Below, in pieces: positions 9,118 through 17,687 of a DNA stretch of 64,000 bases. Position numbers and translations under genes: made by a program. The stretch is taken from contig CAMDJM010000012.1 in assembly GCA_945900785.1 (NCBI GenBank), positions 1 through 64,000 of the forward strand. The letters are read 5' to 3'. The notes under the pieces were generated by a model that saw nothing but the letters and a program-made list of their open reading frames with translations, had not been told where the DNA came from and made no database searches. How positions within the stretch are numbered: position 1 is the first letter of the stretch; each line of letters starts with the position of its first letter. This DNA comes from Akkermansia muciniphila (GTDB lineage Bacteria; Verrucomicrobiota; Verrucomicrobiia; Verrucomicrobiales; V1-33).

Positions 9118-9573
9118 CTAGCAACACTTCCCGGCGCGCTTCGCCTCATCCAGCCGGCCTTCGGCGTAGGCTCCGAACACCGCAGCGATGCCGTCCCGCA
9201 CTTCGCGGAAAACGGTCAGTTGTTCCTCTTCGGTGCCCGTGGCATGGGCGGGGTCCAGGAAGGGGAAGTGATGCCGGTTCAGTTGTCCGGGGAACATCGG
9301 GCAGGCCTGATCGGCGTTGCCACATACCGTGATCACGGTCTCCACCTGTTGGGTCAGGAATTCATCCATGTGTTTGGAGGTGTGGGTGGAGAGGTCAATG
9401 CCGATTTCTGCCATGACCCTGATGGCGAGGGGATGGACGTAGCCCGCAGGTTTGGAGCCCGCGCTGGCGACGGTGAAAGCTGGGCCGAGCGCCCGCCGGA
9501 GGAGGCCTTCCGCGAGGTGGGAGCGGCAACTATTGCCAGTGCAGAGAACGAGGATGAGAGGAGGATTGGTCAT
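9118..9573 (-). CDS. arsC: Arsenate reductase, low-molecular-weight phosphatase type
   Basis: The protein begins MTNPPLILVLCTGNSCRS, the P-loop CX5R of the low-molecular-weight tyrosine phosphatase fold used by thioredoxin-coupled arsenate reductases. Additional cysteines near residue 90 (CGNADQACPMFPG) match the redox relay that receives electrons after arsenate has bound the first cysteine. About 151 residues is the normal length. An upstream in-frame start would add a low-complexity Pro/Ala stretch and was rejected. It is the last gene of an arsR-DUF6428-arsC operon; no arsenite efflux pump gene (arsB or acr3) is seen in the window. Confidence 0.92.
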   Translation of the reverse strand: MTNPPLILVLCTGNSCRSHLAEGLLRRALGPAFTVASAGSKPAGYVHPLAIRVMAEIGIDLSTHTSKHMDEFLTQQVETVITVCGNADQACPMFPGQLNRHHFPFLDPAHATGTEEEQLTVFREVRDGIAAVFGAYAEGRLDEAKRAGKCC

Positions 9574-9601
9574 GTGAGGAAAAATTGCGGGTGGTTCCGT
9601 T

Positions 9602-10093
9602 TCAATCGCAGCATCCGGGCCCGCAGCAGGCGGCTGGCTTGGCGAAGGCGGAGGCAAACATCGCGGGCACGACGTGACGGGGGGTGCAGAGTTCCTTGGC
9701 GAGGCAATCGGTGTGTTTGGTTGTCAGGGAAAACACGATGGCTCCGTCCACCGTTTCCACTCCTGTCACGGGGTATTGGGAAATCAGGCCGTGCTCGTAT
9801 TCGATTTCCACGGGCAGCTCTTCGGAACTCATCAGGGATGAGCCTTTCCGCAAAATGCCCAGCAATTTGCCTGCATGGATGCGGTGGTCCTCATCCGGTC
9901 CCACCCAGGCCTGGAGCTGGCAGGTGCTGACACTGCGCCGGGTGCCACCGCAGTCGATGAAGTCCTTGGTCACCTGACCAACTTCCGTGATGTGGAAGGA
10001 AACCGGCACGGCATCGCCGCCGGGGAGGCGCAGGCGGAGCAGTTGTTCAGGATCGCCGGAGAGCGCGTTTTTGAGTTCAGCCAGGGTCATCAT
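9602..10093 (-). CDS. DUF6428 family protein of an arsenic operon
   Basis: About 163 residues beginning MMTLAELKNALSG. It resembles the uncharacterised DUF6428 family, commonly found between arsR and arsC genes, and here it occupies exactly that place. Its start codon overlaps the stop of arsR by four bases and arsC follows 28 bases after its stop, so the three are almost certainly co-transcribed. The C-terminus ends in a cysteine cluster (ACCGPGCCD) that could bind arsenite or another thiophilic metal; that is an inference from sequence only. No catalytic motif is recognisable. Confidence 0.8.
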   Translation of the reverse strand: MMTLAELKNALSGDPEQLLRLRLPGGDAVPVSFHITEVGQVTKDFIDCGGTRRSVSTCQLQAWVGPDEDHRIHAGKLLGILRKGSSLMSSEELPVEIEYEHGLISQYPVTGVETVDGAIVFSLTTKHTDCLAKELCTPRHVVPAMFASAFAKPAACCGPGCCD

Positions 10094-10467
10094 GATGGTG
10101 TCAGGGTTGGGGTTGGGGAAAGTGGGGTGCCCTCAGCCACAGGGGTTTCCGGGCAGGCACATCCGGCTTCAGCCGCGGTCCCGGAGGCCACCGCCGCTGG
10201 ATAGGCGGGCGGAAAATGTCGCCACAGCGCACGCAGCACCGGATGGGCTTCGCGGGCGATGCCATAATACATCCAGCGCCCCCGCCGTTCCCCGGCCAGC
10301 ACGCCATGGGCGCGCAGCACCTGCAGGTGGGTGGATAGGGTGCTCTGCGGCACCGCGAGGCATTCGGTCAGTTCACAAACACAACGGGGCCCCTCCGCGA
10401 GGCGGCAGACGATTTCCCAACGGGTGGCATCGGCCAGCGCCTGGAAAAATTCGGAAGGATGGGGCAT
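10090..10467 (-). CDS. arsR: ArsR-family metalloregulator
   Basis: A winged-helix ArsR/SmtB repressor of about 125 residues. The cysteines in RCVCELTECL sit at the start of the DNA-reading helices, as in the ELCVCDL arsenite site of ArsR proteins, and QSTLSTHLQVLRAHGV is the recognition helix region. A further Cys pair (GCACPE) lies in a Pro/Thr-rich tail. Bound As(III) or a similar metal would release it from DNA. It heads the arsR-DUF6428-arsC operon and faces the metal ATPase; a perfect 7-bp palindrome lies just upstream of its start. Confidence 0.93.
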   Translation of the reverse strand: MPHPSEFFQALADATRWEIVCRLAEGPRCVCELTECLAVPQSTLSTHLQVLRAHGVLAGERRGRWMYYGIAREAHPVLRALWRHFPPAYPAAVASGTAAEAGCACPETPVAEGTPLSPTPTLTPS

Positions 10468-10477
10468 GAGGGAGCAT

Positions 10478-10497
10478 ATATCGGTAAATCCCGATAT
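10478..10497. promoter_or_regulatory. Palindromic ArsR operator candidate
   Basis: ATATCGG-TAAATC-CCGATAT forms an inverted repeat with perfect 7-bp arms, 11 bases upstream of the arsR start codon and between the two divergent transcription units. Position and symmetry fit an ArsR-family binding site that could control both arsR and the P-type ATPase gene. Binding itself is inferred. Confidence 0.6.
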
Positions 10498-10575
10498 GTC
10501 AAATCCTCAAAAGCCTTCCCGGATGGCGTGGGAGGGATGGCTTGCGCCCGGCCCCGCTGGCCTTATCGTTTTCCT

Positions 10576-12969
10576 ATGTCCAAAGAAGCTTCCCCCGACT
10601 CGGCACCGGTTCCTCTTCCTTCTCCGGACCTGCCGGGGGTGCTAAAAGCAGAGGTGGATCCCGTGCTGCACGCGGTGCAGATTGACTTCGATCCCAGCAT
10701 GATAAGCGATGAGGGCGTGCGAAAAGTGGCGGAGCAGCTCGCGCCCCTGGGGCACCAGCAGTATTGCCGCACCATCCTCCATCTCGGAGGCCGGGCCTCC
10801 GGCGCGGCGGAACAAAAGCTGGAACGCAAGGCCCAGAAAATCAAAGGCATCCGCCGCGCCCGGGCCACCTTTCTCGGCGGGGTGATGTCCGTGACCTTTG
10901 ATGACGCCAATCTGTCAGAGGCTCAGGTCATTGAACGCGTCCGCGATACCGGGGCACGGGTCAAACCCTATGAAATGGATCCCGGGGAACGCCCGGTGGG
11001 AGCCCTTGCGTGGCTAAAGCACTGGACCAGCGGTGACCGGCTGGAAGCGCTTTGCATGGTGCTGACTTTCGTCTTCATGATCGCCGGCTGGCTCGCTTCG
11101 CGCAGTGGTTCGGGCTGGCAGCATGTTTTTTTCACCGTGGCCTACCTGACAGGCGGTTACTTTGGCGTCCTCGGCGGCATCCAGTCCCTGCGGCAATGGA
11201 CCATTGATGTGGATATCCTGATGATCCTGGCAGCGCTAGGGGCGGCGGTGGTGGGGGCTCCGTTCGAGGGGGCGATGCTGCTGTTCCTGTTTTCCCTATC
11301 CAATGTGCTGCAGGAATATGCCATTGACCGCACCCGCCGGGCGATCAAATCCCTGATGAAGCTGCGTCCGGAAAAAGCACTGGTCCGCCGGGAGCGCGGC
11401 ACCGTGCTGCTGCCGGTAGGGGAGCTGGTGGTGGGTGATATTCTGGTGGTCCGGCCTGGCGAGAGCATCGCCCTGGACAGTGTGATTACGGAAGGCAGCA
11501 GCTCCATTGATCAGGCCAGCCTGACCGGGGAATCGCTTCCCGTTTCCAAGGGCGTGGGGGATCCTGTCTTTGCCGGAACGATCAATCAGACCGGCGGATT
11601 GGAAATCAAAGTCACCAAGCTGGCCAAGGATTCCACGATCGAAAAACTGGTGCGCATGGTCGAGGAAGCCCAGACCGAAAAAGCGGACACCCAGCGCTTC
11701 CTCGACCGGGCGGAGCAATGGTATGCCATGGGCGTGATCCTCTTCACCCTGGGGCTGATTTTTGTGCCCTGGCTCTTCATGCATGAAACGTTCCGCACCG
11801 CGTTTTACCGGGCGATGACGGTGATGGTGGTCGCCTCGCCCTGTGCGCTGATCATCAGCACGCCCGCCTCCATCCTATCCGCGATTGGCGGGGCGGCCCG
11901 GCGTGGGGTGCTCTTCAAAGGAGGCGTCCATCTGGAGCGCGCCGCCACCATCAAGGTCGTCACCTTCGACAAGACCGGCACCCTAACTGAAGGCAAGCCG
12001 CGCGTCACTGACATGATCGTGGAAGGCCGCACTGTGGACTTCAAGGCCGCTCCCGATCCAGCGGCGCTCGCCCTGCTCGGTCTGGTAGGGGCTGTCGAAG
12101 TAAAGTCCGAACACCCCTTGGCCCAGGCCATCGTCACCGAGTGCAAGCAACGCGGCATTGCCCTGGAGGATTGCACCGGCTTCCAATCCACCTCCGGCAA
12201 GGGAGCCAGCGGCCTGGTCCAGGGACGCCGCATCGCGGTCGGCAATGCGCGGTATTTCAGTGCGCAAAATGTAGTTATTCCGGAAGACTTCAGCGCCCGG
12301 ATCGCCGCCCTCCAGGACCAGGGGAAAACCTCCGTGATCGTTGGGGAGCTGGACGTGGGGAACGGCACCGCGAAGCTGCTGGGAGCTGTCGCCATTGCCG
12401 ATGTCCTGCGCTCCGACGCCGCAGAAGTGATCCAACAACTGAAGGCTGATGGTATTGAGCGCGTCGTGATGCTGACGGGTGACAATGCCCGGGTGGCCCA
12501 GGCCATCGCAAAACTGGCGGGGGTGGATGAATTCCATGCGGACCTCCTCCCGGAAGACAAGGTGCGCGTGATCAAGGAACTGAAAACCATCGGCCCCGTC
12601 GCCATGGTAGGCGATGGGGTGAACGACGCGCCCGCCCTGGCCACGGCCACCATCGGCATCGCCATGGGCGCGGCCGGCACGGATGTGGCAATGGAAACCG
12701 CCGATGTCGTCCTGATGAGCGACAGCCTGCAAAACATCGTTTTCGCGCTCGCCCTCGCCCGGCGGGCCCGGCGTGTCATCTATCAGAATCTCGGTTTCGC
12801 CCTTGCCGTCATCCTCGTCCTGGTGGTCTCCGCGCTCGGCTTTAAATTGCCCCTGCCCATCGGCGTGATCGGACACGAAGGCAGCACCGTGCTCGTTTGC
12901 CTGAACGGCTTGAGAATGTTGACTTTCCGCCCCAAAACCAAAGCCCTGACGGAATCCGGTCCGCGCTGA
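10576..12969 (+). CDS. P1B-4-type heavy-metal translocating ATPase
   Basis: About 797 residues from the ATG at MSKEASPDSAP. Two N-terminal ferredoxin-like domains resemble HMA domains but lack the CXXC metal site. The ATPase core is complete: LTGESLPVS (actuator), FDKTGTLTEG with the phosphorylated aspartate, and GDGVNDAPAL. The membrane metal site reads VVASPCALII, an SPC rather than CPC motif, and the last helix has GHEGST. SPC plus HEG(S/G)T is the signature of the P1B-4 subgroup (CoaT/CtpD-like), associated with Co2+, Fe2+ or Zn2+ export. It is divergent from arsR across a shared operator candidate. Confidence 0.92.
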   Translation: MSKEASPDSAPVPLPSPDLPGVLKAEVDPVLHAVQIDFDPSMISDEGVRKVAEQLAPLGHQQYCRTILHLGGRASGAAEQKLERKAQKIKGIRRARATFLGGVMSVTFDDANLSEAQVIERVRDTGARVKPYEMDPGERPVGALAWLKHWTSGDRLEALCMVLTFVFMIAGWLASRSGSGWQHVFFTVAYLTGGYFGVLGGIQSLRQWTIDVDILMILAALGAAVVGAPFEGAMLLFLFSLSNVLQEYAIDRTRRAIKSLMKLRPEKALVRRERGTVLLPVGELVVGDILVVRPGESIALDSVITEGSSSIDQASLTGESLPVSKGVGDPVFAGTINQTGGLEIKVTKLAKDSTIEKLVRMVEEAQTEKADTQRFLDRAEQWYAMGVILFTLGLIFVPWLFMHETFRTAFYRAMTVMVVASPCALIISTPASILSAIGGAARRGVLFKGGVHLERAATIKVVTFDKTGTLTEGKPRVTDMIVEGRTVDFKAAPDPAALALLGLVGAVEVKSEHPLAQAIVTECKQRGIALEDCTGFQSTSGKGASGLVQGRRIAVGNARYFSAQNVVIPEDFSARIAALQDQGKTSVIVGELDVGNGTAKLLGAVAIADVLRSDAAEVIQQLKADGIERVVMLTGDNARVAQAIAKLAGVDEFHADLLPEDKVRVIKELKTIGPVAMVGDGVNDAPALATATIGIAMGAAGTDVAMETADVVLMSDSLQNIVFALALARRARRVIYQNLGFALAVILVLVVSALGFKLPLPIGVIGHEGSTVLVCLNGLRMLTFRPKTKALTESGPR

Positions 12970-13092
12970 GCCCCATGGCAGGGCGGCTCCGGTTTGCACG
13001 AAGGGCTGGACAGCTTCCGCACCCGTCTGCACCATCCTGCCCATTCACAGTGATCTGCCTCCGCTCCCCCGGATGTTCCAAATCCCGCCCGC

Positions 13093-14436
13093 ATGCGCTC
13101 CTTTTCCCTGAAACTTCAGTTTGCCCTGCTTTCGGCAGCCCTGGCGGTGTTGGCGCTTTGCCTTGCGGGGGCCGTGCTGCTGCCGGTGGTGCGTTACCGG
13201 CAGTTGCGGGAACTGGATCAGCAACTTTCCGGAGACGCCGCCCAACTCCATGCCATCCTCGCAAAAAAAGAGGCGGCCGTCCTGACCGGAGCCACCGGTG
13301 TGGTGGCGAATCTGCTCCCTCCCAATCTCCGGCTGCGCTACCTGGAAGTGGAAACCAGGGAAGGCCGCGTGCTCCACCGCTCCGGGAATCTGCGGGGTTT
13401 GGATTTAAAAGGGGCGGGAGGCACCACGGCAACCATGGCCATCGGCGGACATGAGGCGCGCATCCGCAGCTCGCAGCAGGGCCGCCTGGTGCTGCACCTG
13501 GGCACCCGCCTGGGCACGCTGGAAAAAACGCAGCAGGATCTCGGTCTCAGTTTGGTGATGGTGCTGCCCCTCGTCGCCCTGGTGGCTTTTGGCGGCGGAT
13601 TGCTTCTGGCCCGCCGGGCCCTGCGCCCGGTCACCGCGCTTACGGCAGCGGCGGAAAAAATCAGCACGGAGCGCCCGGACGAGCGGCTGCCAGTGCTCCC
13701 TGGCGGGGATGAAGTCGCCCGCCTCACAGAAGTGCTGAACCATACTTTCGACCGGCTGCAACGCGCCTACGCCGCTGCCGCCCGCTTTTCGGCCGATGCC
13801 TCCCATCAATTGAAAACCCCCGTGTCCGTGCTGCGCGCCGGGTTGGATGCCCTGCACCACCAGTCCCTGCCCCCGGAAGCACAGATGGAGATTGAGGTGC
13901 TCCGCCGTCAGTCCCGCCGCCTGACGACCATGATCGGGGACCTGCTGCTGCTGGCCCAGGCGGATGCCGGGCGCCTGCAATTGGAAACCGCCCGGATGGA
14001 TCTGGTGCCCCTCCTGGAAAGAACCGGCGAAGACCTGGAAGTGCTGAGCCTGGACCGCGGGCTTACCCTGGAGCAGGACTGGCCCGCCACTCTGCCCTGC
14101 ACCGCGGATCCCAGGCGCGTGGCGATCATTCTCCAGAACCTGACAGAAAATGCCGCGAAATACACCCCGGCAGGGGGAAACATCCGGATCCAGGCCACCA
14201 CCGAAGGGGCCGATAGTATCATCCGGATTGCCAACACTGGGACGCCTATTCCAGCGGACCAAGCCGAAGCGATCTTCGGTCGATTCCACCGCAATGGGAC
14301 TGGCGAAAATATCAGTGGCCACGGACTGGGTCTGAACATCGCCCGCGAACTCGCCCGGGCCCACGGCGGGGAGCTGGCCCTGGAGCCTGGCGGTCCGGAA
14401 ACCGTCTTTGTGCTTCGCCTGCCAACGGCTGGATGA
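13093..14436 (+). CDS. Sensor histidine kinase, orphan
   Basis: About 447 residues. A first membrane helix (residues ~10-32), a short periplasmic domain, a second helix (~150-175), a HAMP linker (ARRALRPVTALTAAAEKI), then the dimerisation/phosphoacceptor helix with the histidine in FSADASHQLKTPVSVL and an ATPase domain with N-box LTENAAKYTP and G-boxes ending GHGLGLNIARELARAHGG. This architecture is that of QseC/CusS-like kinases. No response regulator gene is adjacent, which is unusual for this class. Its position 123 bases after the metal ATPase suggests, but does not show, a role in metal sensing. Confidence 0.92.
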   Translation: MRSFSLKLQFALLSAALAVLALCLAGAVLLPVVRYRQLRELDQQLSGDAAQLHAILAKKEAAVLTGATGVVANLLPPNLRLRYLEVETREGRVLHRSGNLRGLDLKGAGGTTATMAIGGHEARIRSSQQGRLVLHLGTRLGTLEKTQQDLGLSLVMVLPLVALVAFGGGLLLARRALRPVTALTAAAEKISTERPDERLPVLPGGDEVARLTEVLNHTFDRLQRAYAAAARFSADASHQLKTPVSVLRAGLDALHHQSLPPEAQMEIEVLRRQSRRLTTMIGDLLLLAQADAGRLQLETARMDLVPLLERTGEDLEVLSLDRGLTLEQDWPATLPCTADPRRVAIILQNLTENAAKYTPAGGNIRIQATTEGADSIIRIANTGTPIPADQAEAIFGRFHRNGTGENISGHGLGLNIARELARAHGGELALEPGGPETVFVLRLPTAG

Positions 14437-14476
14437 GGCCATCCGGGGTTCACCGGGTCCCGGTCCCGCTCCAGCA

Positions 14477-15538
14477 TCAACCCGGCAGGGCAGGGTAGTC
14501 GGTATAACCTTCCGGGCCCTTTCCGTAAAAGGTCTGTGGCTGCGGTTCATTCAGCGCGGCACCTTCGCGGAAACGCCGGGGCAGATCGGGATTGGCGATG
14601 AATTGCTTGCCCCAGGCGACCGCATCCGCGGCACCGGCCGCGATGGCGGTTTCGGCGGACTCCTGGCTGAAGGCTTCATTGGCGATGAAGACGCCGCCAA
14701 ACTGCTGCTTCAATTGCGGCCCGAGCGCCGGGGACAAATGATTCTCCCGGGCGCAGAGGAAAGCGAGGCCACGCCGTCCCGTCTCGCGGGCGACATACCC
14801 AAAAGTGCCCGCCAGATCGGCATCCCCCATGTCGTGGGCATCCGCGCGCGGCGCGAGGTGCAGCCCGACGCGGTCCGCTCCCCAGACGCTGATCGCCGCA
14901 TCCACGGCTTCCAGCATCAGCCGGGCCCGGTTTTCCACCGGCCCGCCGTAGTCATCCGTGCGGTGATTGGAGGAATCCTGGAGAAACTGGTCCAGCAGAT
15001 AACCATTCGCGCCATGAATTTCCACGCCATCAAATCCGGCGCGCTGCGCATGCTCCGCGCCAAGCCGGTAGGCCGCGATGATTCCTGGCAATTCTGCAGC
15101 CGCGAGGGCGCGCGGGGTTTCATATGCTTTCTCCGGCCTCACCAGACTGACATGCCCTTGTGCGGCGATGGCGCTGGGAGCCACCGGCTGCGCTCCATTC
15201 AGATAGGACGGATCTGAAATCCGTCCCACGTGCCAGAGTTGCAGCAGGATCTGGCCGCCCGCTTCATGCACCGCCGTGGTGACCATTTTCCAGCCCTCCA
15301 CCTGTGCCTCCGACCAGATACCGGGGGTGTCAGGATAACCGACGCCCATGGCATCGACCGAGGTGGCTTCGCTGAGAATCAGACCGGCACCGGCGCGCTG
15401 GCGGTAATACTGCGCCATGAGTTCATTGGGCACCCGGCCCGCACTGGCACGGCACCGGGTGAGCGGGGCCATAATGATCCGGTTAGGCAAGGTGAAGGCT
15501 CCAGCCTGGAGCGGGGTGAAGTGAATGGAGGAGGACAT
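14477..15538 (-). CDS. nemA: Old yellow enzyme-family NADH:flavin oxidoreductase
   Basis: About 353 residues with the complete FMN-binding barrel of the OYE family: LPNRIIMAPLTRCRA at the N-terminus, LQLWHVGR, and the active-site pair H...N in VEIHGANGYLLDQFL that binds the carbonyl or nitro group of substrates. Members such as NemA reduce N-ethylmaleimide, nitro compounds and alpha,beta-unsaturated aldehydes with NAD(P)H. It is the last gene of a run tetR-adh-nemA on the minus strand (90 bases between adh and nemA), a typical electrophile-detoxification cassette. The symbol is by similarity of family and context. Confidence 0.9.
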   Translation of the reverse strand: MSSSIHFTPLQAGAFTLPNRIIMAPLTRCRASAGRVPNELMAQYYRQRAGAGLILSEATSVDAMGVGYPDTPGIWSEAQVEGWKMVTTAVHEAGGQILLQLWHVGRISDPSYLNGAQPVAPSAIAAQGHVSLVRPEKAYETPRALAAAELPGIIAAYRLGAEHAQRAGFDGVEIHGANGYLLDQFLQDSSNHRTDDYGGPVENRARLMLEAVDAAISVWGADRVGLHLAPRADAHDMGDADLAGTFGYVARETGRRGLAFLCARENHLSPALGPQLKQQFGGVFIANEAFSQESAETAIAAGAADAVAWGKQFIANPDLPRRFREGAALNEPQPQTFYGKGPEGYTDYPALPG

Positions 15539-15628
15539 TTTTGGGAAAAGGGAAAACAGGGGGATGGGGAGAAAGTCAGCTGAGGAATATTGGAAAATTG
15601 GACCGGGCGAGGAACCCGCCGCCGGGGG

Positions 15629-16651
15629 TCAGTTGCTGAGATCGTTGGTGAGCACCACACGGTAGCGGGCCTTGCCGGACCGGAGGTGATCCAGGGCGTC
15701 ATTCACGCGGGAGAGCGGGAAGCTTTCCGTCACCGGCGCGATCCGGTGCCGGGCGCAGAACTCCAGCATGGTATCCACCGTGGCAGGGCTGCCCAGGGGG
15801 GATCCTGACACGGAGCGCTGACCCATGATGAGCGGGAAGGCGGCGATGGCCATCGGCTCCAGCACCGCCCCCACCGTGTGCAGCCGGCCTTTCGGCTTCA
15901 GGGCGGCAATATAAGAGTTCCAATCGAGCCCGACGTTGGTGGTATTGAGGATAAAATCGAAGCTGCCCGCAGCCTTCGCCAGCTCACTGGAGTCGCGGGA
16001 GTCCAGGGTCTGGTGGGCTCCCAGGCTGAGAGCTTCCTGACGCTTCAGGCCGCTGCTGGTGAAGGCCGTGACCTCACAGCCCCAGGCGCGGAGGAATTTC
16101 AACGCCAGATGCCCGAGCCCACCAATTCCGATCACCGCCACACGGTCCGTTGGCTGCACGCCACATTGGACGATTGGGTTGAAAACGGTGATTCCACCAC
16201 AGAATAACGGACCGGCGCTGGCCGCCTCCAAGGCCTCCGGCAGGGGCGAGACCCAAGTCCAGTGCGAACGCACCCGGCTGGCAAATCCACCATGACGCCC
16301 CACGATGGTGCCCCCGGCCAGCGCACACAAATTTTGGGAACCTGACAAACAGCAGGCACAGGACCCGCAACTGGAGGAATACCATCCCAGACCGACGCGG
16401 TCACCGGGTTTGTGGCGTTTCGCGTGATCATCCACCGCGACGATGCGGCCCACTATCTCATGGCCTGGCACGAAGGGATAGGTGGTCATACCCCATTCGT
16501 TGTCGAGCATGGACAAATCGCTGTGACAGATGCCGCAGCTTTCGACCGCGATTTCCACCTGCCCCTCCCCAAGTGGGCCCGGAGTGTATTCAAAAGGCTG
16601 AAGGGCTTGTTTGGCCGCCATGGCGGCGTAGGCTTGGATGGGTGTGGACAT
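15629..16651 (-). CDS. Zinc-dependent alcohol/aldehyde dehydrogenase (YahK/CAD group)
   Basis: About 340 residues from MSTPIQAYAAMAAKQALQ. The catalytic-zinc cysteine lies in CGICHSDL with the histidine/glutamate in PGHEIVGRIV; the structural zinc is held by four cysteines in CGSCACCLSGSQNLC. The Rossmann motif is GIGGLGHLALKF, indicating NAD(P)H use. The YahK/cinnamyl-alcohol dehydrogenase group mainly reduces aldehydes with NADPH. Encoded directly after a TetR regulator and before an OYE reductase, it probably removes reactive aldehydes. A palindrome sharing GACCAGTCG with the regulator's own upstream region lies 45 bases before its start. Confidence 0.92.
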   Translation of the reverse strand: MSTPIQAYAAMAAKQALQPFEYTPGPLGEGQVEIAVESCGICHSDLSMLDNEWGMTTYPFVPGHEIVGRIVAVDDHAKRHKPGDRVGLGWYSSSCGSCACCLSGSQNLCALAGGTIVGRHGGFASRVRSHWTWVSPLPEALEAASAGPLFCGGITVFNPIVQCGVQPTDRVAVIGIGGLGHLALKFLRAWGCEVTAFTSSGLKRQEALSLGAHQTLDSRDSSELAKAAGSFDFILNTTNVGLDWNSYIAALKPKGRLHTVGAVLEPMAIAAFPLIMGQRSVSGSPLGSPATVDTMLEFCARHRIAPVTESFPLSRVNDALDHLRSGKARYRVVLTNDLSN

Positions 16652-16695
16652 AGGGTTGGGTCTTTTGTGGATTGAGGTGGTTTTTTTGGATGAGT

Positions 16696-16707
16696 CCGAC
16701 TGGTCGG
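16696..16707. promoter_or_regulatory. Putative TetR/NemR operator upstream of adh
   Basis: CCGAC-TG-GTCGG is a perfect 12-bp palindrome with 5-bp arms in the short gap between tetR and adh. On the opposite strand it contains GACCAGTCG, a 9-mer also present at 17337-17345 upstream of tetR. Shared sequence in two expected positions supports an operator, though binding is inferred. Confidence 0.5.
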
Positions 16708-16727
16708 TTGGTGAGTTGAAACAGGCT

Positions 16728-17321
16728 TCAGTGAGCAAAATAGGCTCGGATAAAGGTCTGGGCATCCCGCAGGGGAGCGCTTTCCCGGGTGGTGGCGGCG
16801 CGTTGCATGGCTCCCGTCCAAAGATCCTGGATGAGGGTGGCACCGGCGCTGGGATCGATGCCGGGGGAGATGCTGCCATACCCGATCCCGGCCCGGATCA
16901 GCTGTTGAAGCAGGCTGATCCATTGCCGGCTTCCCTCGGCGAGAACTTCCCGCATCGGTTCACTGAAATCCCCGACTTCAGCCGACAGTTTGATCACCAG
17001 ACAGGGGCACCTTCCTTCAGATTCATGGGATTTTGCGATGATCCCTTCCTGATAGGTCAACAATCGCTGCAGAGGATCCGGCTCCGGCACGGGTGAAAGC
17101 AGCATTTTTCTTTTGTAGTCCGTCGCCCCGTCCACGTAGTGCTTCAGCAACTCCACGCCGAATTGTTCCTTGGATTTGAAATAGTGATAAAACGAACCCT
17201 TGGGCACCTGCACCGCCGTCAGAATTTCGTTCAAACCGACCGAGTGAAAGCTCTTCCCCAGCATCAGACCTTCCGCCGCATCCAGGATTCGTTCTTTGGT
17301 AGTGGAGGCACGTTCGCTCAT
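16728..17321 (-). CDS. TetR-family regulator, NemR/AcuR-like
   Basis: About 197 residues. The N-terminal helix-turn-helix reads TKERILDAAEGLMLGKSFHSV followed by VPKGSFYHYFKSKEQFG, the DNA-reading segment of TetR repressors. The ligand domain contains GRCPCLVIKLSAEV, a conserved cysteine region found in NemR-like repressors that sense electrophiles through cysteine modification. The gene is first in a minus-strand run with an alcohol dehydrogenase and an old yellow enzyme, matching the nemR-nemA type of control. The inducer here is unknown. Confidence 0.9.
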   Translation of the reverse strand: MSERASTTKERILDAAEGLMLGKSFHSVGLNEILTAVQVPKGSFYHYFKSKEQFGVELLKHYVDGATDYKRKMLLSPVPEPDPLQRLLTYQEGIIAKSHESEGRCPCLVIKLSAEVGDFSEPMREVLAEGSRQWISLLQQLIRAGIGYGSISPGIDPSAGATLIQDLWTGAMQRAATTRESAPLRDAQTFIRAYFAH

Positions 17322-17334
17322 GGCGGGGTTTATT

Positions 17335-17349
17335 AGACCAGTCGTCTGG
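17335..17349. promoter_or_regulatory. Putative TetR/NemR operator upstream of tetR
   Basis: The segment AGACCAGTCGTCTGG contains overlapping inverted repeats (CCAG/CTGG and AGAC/GTCT) and shares GACCAGTCG with the palindrome upstream of adh. It lies 14-28 bases before the tetR start, where an autoregulatory site would be expected. Confidence 0.5.
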
Positions 17350-17418
17350 AGAAATCAAATGAATTTTGGAGACGGCATCCTGGACTGTCTGCACTTTTTC
17401 CTTCGGTATCTGGTGGTG

Positions 17419-17664
17419 TCAGGGAACAACCCCCGGAATCTGCACCAGCTTCATCCGTCCGGAAGCCCCGATGCGGATCACCACCTCCGCCTTCCGGCAG
17501 CCAAAGTGCTCCGCCACCAGCGCGATTAATTCCGCATTCGCCTTCCCGTCCACCGGAGGGGATTTCAGCTTCGCCAGCCAGCCCTGCCCGTCCGGCAGTT
17601 CAACCAATCCGCTAGATTTGGCGTTGGGTTTGACCTTGATCTGAAGGGTCTGGACGGTGCTCAT
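17419..17664 (-). CDS. DUF167 (YggU) family small protein
   Basis: An 81-residue protein with the DUF167/YggU core: LQIKVKPNAKSSGLVE, then LKSPPVDGKANAELIALVAE and VIRIGASGRMKLVQI. The family has a known compact alpha/beta fold and is widespread from bacteria to humans, but its biochemical function is not established. It precedes nothing obvious on its strand; the following gene downstream is the TetR cassette. The identification is firm because the PPVDGKAN motif is diagnostic. Confidence 0.92.
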   Translation of the reverse strand: MSTVQTLQIKVKPNAKSSGLVELPDGQGWLAKLKSPPVDGKANAELIALVAEHFGCRKAEVVIRIGASGRMKLVQIPGVVP

Positions 17665-17687
17665 GGGTGGTGGAAAAAGCCGGGATC

